DNA of 64,000 nt from CAZUGO01 sp964619935 (GTDB taxonomy: Bacteria; Planctomycetota; Phycisphaerae; UBA1845; CAIVHJ01), in contig CAZUGO010000100.1 of assembly GCA_964619935.1 (NCBI GenBank), forward strand, positions 1-64,000, in the 5' to 3' direction. The position numbers and the translations under genes are program-made. Positions 58,663 through 64,000 of the stretch are shown piece by piece; position 1 is the first letter of the stretch, and each line of letters begins with the position of its first letter. A model generated the notes under the pieces. It had not been told where the DNA came from. It saw only the letters and a program-made list of their open reading frames with translations, and searched no databases.

Positions 58663-61600
58663 ATGAGACCTGCGAGCACACCGACCTTCTCAACGGGACG
58701 CCGCTGTGCCACTCTGTTGTGCACCCTGACCGCCGTACTGGTCGGTGTCGGTGTGGGGATCATCGGCGTCGCACCGGCGCCGGGCATGATGTGGGAGGAC
58801 CCGCCGGACGATGGGCTGACCGAGGCCGAGCGCGGCCGCCTCGATGAACTCAGCAAGCGCAAGCGCTCGGAGCTGTCGGACAGTGAGAAGGAAGAGCTGG
58901 ATGGATTGATCCAGAAGATGATCGACAAGGCCATGATCGAGATCGAGAAGAAGGAGCAGGCCCGCGACCGCGGCGGGGATGCCCCCCCCCCCGGCGAGTC
59001 CGCCCGTCCGGCGATCGGCGACCGTCAGAACCCGCGCAAGCCGCCGACGCCCGGCCGCCCGGTGACCGTCCAGGACCGCAAGCGAGCCGCGCCGATTACC
59101 CGGCCGCGGCCGCAACCGCAGGATTCGGCCGAGAAGCCGCGACCGGCGATGAAGCGTTTCGTGCCGCCGACGATGGATAAGCAGGCGGAAGTCCCCGAAG
59201 GCAACGAGCTGCTCGACTTTCGCAACAAGCGCTACTCCTTCGGACTCAAGGACGGCAGCTACATCGATCTGGTGGAGATGTTCGCCCGCAAGACCGGTTT
59301 GCCGGTCATCGGGCTGCCGGTGAAGCTCCTGGATAATTCCAAGCCCGAGAACGACAAGCTGACCTACATCAGCGCCGAACTGACCGATTTCCAGACCACG
59401 CTGCACGAGATCAACAACCTGCTGTTCTATGAAGTCACCCCAGCGCTGTACCTGTTCTTCAACGAGAAGGACAACCGCCTGCAGCTCGATGCTTTCAAGG
59501 AAATCAAGGCCAAGCTGCCGGCCAACCGGCTGTTTAGCAGCCTGGAAGCGGTGTTCGAGGCCAAGGCCCGGGGCGAGTTCATGGATTCGGAGATCGTGCG
59601 GGTGTTTTTCGCACTGAAGTCCTCCGAGGACATGAAGGTCTTCAATGAACTGATCAGCAACCTCTTCGGCGAACTGGTGTTGATGGCTCCCATGCTAAAC
59701 GGGAAGATCGACTATCTCGGGCGGGTGGATATCCTCGAGGAGGTCCAGTCCTACCTGGATCGCGTTGAGGGCCTGTACAGCGAGGACACCTTGCACAGCC
59801 TGGAGGTCAAGCACATCAAGGCTTCCGAAGCCCTGGAGAAGCTGAACATGCTGGTGGAGAACATCATCAACTCCGCCGATTCCGGGGGTGGCGCGCCGCG
59901 GCGCCGTGGCAAAGACGAGGGCATGATCCTGGAAAGCGAGAAGGTCCTGGTCATCGCCAACGACGATCTCAATGTGCTGCTGGTCCGCGGGCTGCCGTAC
60001 AAGGTCGAGGAGGTCAAGGCCTACCTGGAGGTCATCGACCGGGAGATGCCCGGTGAGGATCCCGCGCTGCCGGTGTGGGTGGTGCTGGAGCACACCGAAG
60101 CGGAGACCGCCGAGCCGATCGTCAGCGCGGTGGTCAACCGGGTGGGCCGGCCGCGGATTGTGGCCGATCGTACCCGCGGCAAGCCGCAGGCCACGCCCCG
60201 AGTGCTGGCTTCCAAGAGTGACGAGGATCTGAGCATCACCGCCGAGCCGCGCTTGAATGCCCTGATCCTGCAGGGTCCGGAGGAACTGATCGAGCTGGCC
60301 AAGCTGGTCATCACCAAGTTCGATGTGCCGGTCTCAGCCCGAAATAACGTCCGCACCGTGACCATCGAGCACGGCGAACCGGCCAAGATCGCCAATCTGG
60401 TGGAGTCGTTGCTGTCGGACGAGCAACGCAAGGATCGCCGGCCGCTGACCATCGAGGTCAACGACAACACGCTGATGCTGTCGGGCGATCCGGCGCAGAT
60501 GAGCGCCGCCGAGCAGTTGGTCAGGGAACTGGACCGTGAGCGGCCCGAGGCGGAGATGAAGACCTGGGTCTATACCCTGGAGAATGCCCTGCCCAGCATG
60601 GTCGAAGAGGTCCTGATGGGGCGCGAGGCGGTTCGGGTGGGGGTCACGGCGAGCGCCCGGCGTCAAGGCAAGGGTCGGGGCAAGACCCCGCCCCCGTCGG
60701 TCGGGAACTTCTTCGCCGATGATGCCAGCGGCAAGCTGTTCTACTTCGGAACCCAGCGCGAGTGGGAGTCCGAGATTCTGCCGACCGTCAAGCTGTTCGA
60801 CGCCGAGGTCAAGGTCGGCCAGCACGGCGCGAATTTCTTCGCCCTGACTTTTGCCGACCCCACCGAGACCGCCTCGACACTTGCCAAGCTGTTTACCAAA
60901 GGCAAGCGTGCGTCCGAAATGCAGTTTGCGGCCACCCCGTTGGGCGTGATCGTGACCGGTGTGGATACGTCCATGGATCTGCAGCAGGTTGGCGAGGCCG
61001 TTGCGCTGTTGGACAAAGATCCCAACGATCCCGATGCCGTGGCCCGGCGGACCTTCGCCATCAAGTTTGCCGACCCGGAGGAGATCGAGAAGCACATCCA
61101 CACCCTGTTCGGCAGCGGACCGCCGCCCAAGGGCCGCCGCGGCCCTCCCGATAACGAGGCCATCAAGACCGCCGCCACCAGCAACGGCATCATCGTGATC
61201 GCACCGACCGAAGCAATGAACCAGATCGCCGATCTGATCCAGGAACTGGACTCGGACGAGATCGTCGAGACCATCGAACCGCAGCAGTTCAAAATGGAGC
61301 ACACCGAGGCCGCGCTGGCCGCCGAACTGCTCGAGCCGATCCTCAAGACCAAGATGGAGGACTTCGAGTCCCGGAGCCGGGGAAAGAGTAGCCGCAAGCC
61401 CGGGGCGGCCCTGTCGGTGCAGGCCGATGAGCGGACCAACAGTGTGTGGGTCAGCGGGCCGCAAGGCATCCTGGAGTTCGCCGGGGACATCCTCAAGGAG
61501 ATCGACAGCGAGATCGAGGAACAGCAGACCATCATCCAGGTGTACGACTGCATCAATGCCAGTGCCGCCGACCTGGTGGAAACGCTCACCGCCCTGTATG

Positions 61601-62460
61601 GGGCCACGGCAGCGCCCAGCCCCAGGCACCAGGCCGGCAAGCGCCCGCGGCCAGTGCGAGCGCTGCAGGACGGCACCAGCAACGTGGAGATCGTGGCCCT
61701 GCCGGGCGACCGGGCCATGTCGGTCAGCGGTCCGCCCGCGAAGGTGGCCGAAGTGCTGGTGCGGGCCGCCGAGATGGATGCCAAGTCCAGTTCCACCGAG
61801 AGCGCCTTCCGAGTGTTTCACCTGCAGTTTGCCGATGTCGATGAAGTCGCCAACGCCGTGATTGAGATGATCGATGAGCCCATGCCCCGGCCCCGGGCCA
61901 AGTCCGAAGAGGACTCCTTCTGGAAGCCGGCGGGCCCGATCAGCGGCAAGACCATCTCGGTGTGGCCGAAGTACGAGAGCAGCACGCTCATCGTGCACGC
62001 TCCGCCGGACAAGATGGCGGCGGTGGAGGCCCTGATCAGCGAAAGCGAGCGGATTGCCGACCCGGGCAATCCCGAGGTTCCGAAACCGGTTCCACCGTAC
62101 GAGTTCTACTTCACCAAGTACCTGGGGGCCTACGAGGCGCTACAGTTGACCGAATCGTTCATTGACGCCCTGTACAGCCCCAAGCCGCCAGTCGAGCTGG
62201 ATTACATCGACAAGAATACGCTGGTCATCAAGGGCAGCCACAAGTACATTCCCGAGATCAAGGCACTGATCATGCGCTATGTGGATACCGAAGCCCGGCG
62301 CAAATCAGACAGCGTGATTTCGGTGACCACGCTGCCCACCGGCGTCCCCCGCGAGCGGCTGTTGGAAATGATCCGCCAGAACCTGCCGGGAGTGGATATC
62401 GAGATGGAGGAACCCAGAGCCAACGAGATTCCGACGGACATGATCCCCGAAATCAAGTAA
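58663..62460 (+). CDS. Giant protein of tandem secretin N-domain-like repeats
   Basis: 1265 residues from the ATG at 58663 with AGGAGG. The signal anchor (about 14-38) is followed by a helical, charged and proline-rich region (about 50-165). From about residue 185 to the end there are many units of the secretin N1/N2 type: 'V-x-x-L', 'A-D-x-x-x-x-x-L', 'DERTNSVWVSGP' and 'D-R-T-N'-like segments (for example ADPTETASTLAKLF, IAPTEAMNQIADLIQ, VQADERTNSVWV). The C-terminal pore-forming secretin domain is not visible. It may form a periplasmic ring stack and work with the similar protein downstream. A C11 tract at 58982-58992 lies early in the frame. Confidence 0.75.
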   Translation: MRPASTPTFSTGRRCATLLCTLTAVLVGVGVGIIGVAPAPGMMWEDPPDDGLTEAERGRLDELSKRKRSELSDSEKEELDGLIQKMIDKAMIEIEKKEQARDRGGDAPPPGESARPAIGDRQNPRKPPTPGRPVTVQDRKRAAPITRPRPQPQDSAEKPRPAMKRFVPPTMDKQAEVPEGNELLDFRNKRYSFGLKDGSYIDLVEMFARKTGLPVIGLPVKLLDNSKPENDKLTYISAELTDFQTTLHEINNLLFYEVTPALYLFFNEKDNRLQLDAFKEIKAKLPANRLFSSLEAVFEAKARGEFMDSEIVRVFFALKSSEDMKVFNELISNLFGELVLMAPMLNGKIDYLGRVDILEEVQSYLDRVEGLYSEDTLHSLEVKHIKASEALEKLNMLVENIINSADSGGGAPRRRGKDEGMILESEKVLVIANDDLNVLLVRGLPYKVEEVKAYLEVIDREMPGEDPALPVWVVLEHTEAETAEPIVSAVVNRVGRPRIVADRTRGKPQATPRVLASKSDEDLSITAEPRLNALILQGPEELIELAKLVITKFDVPVSARNNVRTVTIEHGEPAKIANLVESLLSDEQRKDRRPLTIEVNDNTLMLSGDPAQMSAAEQLVRELDRERPEAEMKTWVYTLENALPSMVEEVLMGREAVRVGVTASARRQGKGRGKTPPPSVGNFFADDASGKLFYFGTQREWESEILPTVKLFDAEVKVGQHGANFFALTFADPTETASTLAKLFTKGKRASEMQFAATPLGVIVTGVDTSMDLQQVGEAVALLDKDPNDPDAVARRTFAIKFADPEEIEKHIHTLFGSGPPPKGRRGPPDNEAIKTAATSNGIIVIAPTEAMNQIADLIQELDSDEIVETIEPQQFKMEHTEAALAAELLEPILKTKMEDFESRSRGKSSRKPGAALSVQADERTNSVWVSGPQGILEFAGDILKEIDSEIEEQQTIIQVYDCINASAADLVETLTALYGATAAPSPRHQAGKRPRPVRALQDGTSNVEIVALPGDRAMSVSGPPAKVAEVLVRAAEMDAKSSSTESAFRVFHLQFADVDEVANAVIEMIDEPMPRPRAKSEEDSFWKPAGPISGKTISVWPKYESSTLIVHAPPDKMAAVEALISESERIADPGNPEVPKPVPPYEFYFTKYLGAYEALQLTESFIDALYSPKPPVELDYIDKNTLVIKGSHKYIPEIKALIMRYVDTEARRKSDSVISVTTLPTGVPRERLLEMIRQNLPGVDIEMEEPRANEIPTDMIPEIK
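58982..58992 (+). repeat. C11 homopolymer inside the giant N-domain gene
   Basis: Eleven consecutive C between GGGATG and GGCGAG, encoding part of APPPG. A one-base slip would shift the frame about 107 codons into a 1265-codon gene. Confidence 0.8.
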
Positions 62461-62505
62461 GCTCATTGAGGCGCCGGCGGAATCGCCGTTGAAAGGACCG
62501 AAGTC

Positions 62506-64000
62506 ATGAACCTGCTGCACCCCCTATGCTGCGGCCTCGCCGTGCTGTTGTCGGTGACCGCGCTGACCGCCCAGGAGATTCCAGAGGCGGTCGATCCGGC
62601 CCCCACCGCGGAGCCGTCCGACGCCACCCCGCTGCTCGAGCGGCCCAAGATTCGCCTGCGGGTGGATCCCTCAGGCATGATCATCATTGAGGGCCCGTCG
62701 AACGAAGTTTCCAATTTCAACTTCGTCTACGAGGAGATCGTGGACAAGCTCAAGAGCATGCAGACGCCGCTCCCGGACATCCGTAAGTACAAGTGCAAAC
62801 ACATCGACGTCACCCTGGCGGCGTCCATCCTGGACAGCGTCTACAACGGTCCGACCAAGGCCAGGGCCGCCCAGGCTGCCTCGGACCGCCGCCGCAACCC
62901 TCGATCGGACGCTCGGGACCGCGGCAAGGAGGAGGAGGAGCCCGAACCCGAGGAGCGCAGCGTGCCGCCCGGACTGAGCGGCCTGTCCTCGCTGTTCAGC
63001 GGCGACAGCGCCAGCAAGACCCCCGCCGACCTGATGGGCATCCAGGTGGTTCCGGACAAACGCAGCGGCTACCTGTTCATCATGGCCAAGAGCGAACTGT
63101 TTCCGATGATCATCGAGACGTTGCACACCATCGACACCGAAGCCGTGATCGAGCGCGACTACGAGATCGTCGTGCTCAAGAAGCTCAATGCCGACGAGGT
63201 GACCGCCGCCCTGGAGGACCTGCTGGGCATCACCGAGGCCGAGGAGGCCCGCAAGGCTTCGTTGCAGCGCGCCGCCCGCAGCCGCAGCAACCGCCAGGGC
63301 AACCAGCAGCCGAATCAACTGGCCAACCAGCTCGAGGATGAACTGGTTCAGATTGGCGGCGCCGAAGGCTTCAGCATCAAGGACATTCGCATTTCCGCCC
63401 TGGCCGCGACCAACTCGATCATCGTCTTCGGGCCCATGGAGGCGCGCGACAGCATCGTGCAGATCATCAACAAGCTGGACGAGCAGGGCAACGAGACCCG
63501 GGTGATGACCAAGGCCTTGGAGAACGCCGACGCCGACTCGCTGGCCAAGACGTTGCAGGCGGCCTACGGGGCCAAGGACAACTCCAGCGTGGTGAACATC
63601 ACCGCCGACCCCGCGACCAACACCATTTTCATCAGCGCCCCGCCGTCGCTGCGCGAGGAGGTAATGATCGCCATCGCCCAGGCCGAAGGGCAGGCCCGCG
63701 AGCGCAAGCCGCGGGCCATCCAGGTGACCCTGGGCGACGCCAAGGCGATCGCCGAGACCCTCAAAGAGTCGTTCAAGGATGCCAACAAGGGCAAGAACAA
63801 GGTGACCATTGCGGCGGACTCGACCAGCAACCAGATCCTGGTTTCGGCGCCCGACGACCGCTTCAACGAGATCGAGGCCCTGGTCCATCAGATGGACAGC
63901 TCCGGGGCGCCGGTGCTGCCCAAGTTCTATCGCCTGGAGCATGCCTACGCCCCGGACGTCAAAGACCAGGTCCTGGAGATGGCCAAGCAACTGGCCCTGT
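62506..64000 (+). CDS. gspD: Secretin-family (GspD-like) N-domain protein, 3' end outside window
   Basis: The frame is open from the ATG at 62506 (AAAGGA upstream) to the window edge: 498 codons without a stop. A signal peptide ends near LTAQE. Secretin N-domains follow in series: the N0/N1-like KYKCKHIDVTLAASILDSVY, then DYEIVVLKKLNADEVTAALEDLLG, IRISALAATNSIIVFG, VNITADPATNTIFISAPP and VTIAADSTSNQILVSAPDD. The characteristic 'D-x-x-T-N-x-I-x-I' strands recur. The outer-membrane pore domain would lie downstream of the window, so GspD is probable but not proved. It is the last visible gene of the secretion operon. Confidence 0.8.
   Translation, partial: MNLLHPLCCGLAVLLSVTALTAQEIPEAVDPAPTAEPSDATPLLERPKIRLRVDPSGMIIIEGPSNEVSNFNFVYEEIVDKLKSMQTPLPDIRKYKCKHIDVTLAASILDSVYNGPTKARAAQAASDRRRNPRSDARDRGKEEEEPEPEERSVPPGLSGLSSLFSGDSASKTPADLMGIQVVPDKRSGYLFIMAKSELFPMIIETLHTIDTEAVIERDYEIVVLKKLNADEVTAALEDLLGITEAEEARKASLQRAARSRSNRQGNQQPNQLANQLEDELVQIGGAEGFSIKDIRISALAATNSIIVFGPMEARDSIVQIINKLDEQGNETRVMTKALENADADSLAKTLQAAYGAKDNSSVVNITADPATNTIFISAPPSLREEVMIAIAQAEGQARERKPRAIQVTLGDAKAIAETLKESFKDANKGKNKVTIAADSTSNQILVSAPDDRFNEIEALVHQMDSSGAPVLPKFYRLEHAYAPDVKDQVLEMAKQLAL

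Noticed and set aside
55686..58934. A 1082-codon open frame on the minus strand across the GspL/GspM genes
   Set aside because: It is antisense to genes with clear GspL and GspM-like domains and has a histidine/glycine/arginine-rich composition typical of the reverse frame of GC-rich coding DNA.

Overview
The window comes from a GC-rich bacterium, most likely a planctomycete of the Phycisphaerae type. The evidence is: C-terminal dockerin-like repeats ending in a GAWGPCP-type motif on secreted proteins; the six-cysteine 'GACC' repeats; a type I dehydroquinate dehydratase fused to shikimate dehydrogenase; zinc-ribbon membrane proteins; and a PilM/N/O-style type II secretion or type IV pilus system with proteins built largely of secretin N-domain-like repeats. 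This is inference from protein families, not a marker-gene placement.

Layout. Bases 1-4027 (minus strand) hold a partial cysteine-rich secreted protein, a DNRLRE/dockerin-like secreted protein and an OmpA-like lipoprotein. Bases 4245-10598 (minus strand) hold prepilin peptidase, aroK, aroDE and clpB. Bases 11238-23212 (plus strand) are a flagellar block: flgF-flgG-flgA-flgH-flgI-flgJ-flgN-flgK-flgL-fliW-csrA-flagellin, covering rod, L/P rings, hook-filament junction, the CsrA/FliW switch and the filament protein. Bases 23213-26952 are an anomalous, visibly AT-richer island. It holds two secreted-protein genes lying between two copies of a decayed YcaC-type hydrolase fragment, the second copy fused to an exact 92-bp piece of the flagellin gene.

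Bases 26953-28528 hold a zinc-ribbon membrane protein and a hairpin-rich spacer. The spacer carries a 22-bp-period iteron-like array folded over a 30-bp inverted repeat, the most unusual non-coding structure in the window. Bases 28529-31578 hold an ECF sigma factor, its membrane anti-sigma factor and a lipoprotein. Bases 31645-32068 hold a small two-gene unit with a ribbon-helix-helix protein. Bases 32296-34220 hold two sugar-nucleotide enzymes.

Bases 34489-42951 hold a histidine kinase, a receiver and a STAS protein running directly into a pilus/secretion set: ATPase, platform protein, PilM, PilN, PilO and a PilP/GspB-like protein, with no pilins. Bases 42997-49448 hold envelope proteins, a glycosyltransferase, a second GspE/PilB ATPase and a polytopic membrane protein. 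Bases 49865-64000 are a type II secretion operon: GspF, pseudopilins G/H/I/J, GspK, a PilM-PilN-like GspL, a GspM-like protein, and two proteins rich in secretin N-domain-like repeats, the second running off the window.

The genes fit together as follows. The prepilin peptidase at 4245-5702 would process the pseudopilins at 51170-54191. The two ATPase/platform pairs would power two related machines. The dockerin-like and GACC-repeat secreted proteins are plausible cargo. CsrA and FliW would control flagellin translation. No tRNA, rRNA, CRISPR array or intact insertion sequence was recognised.
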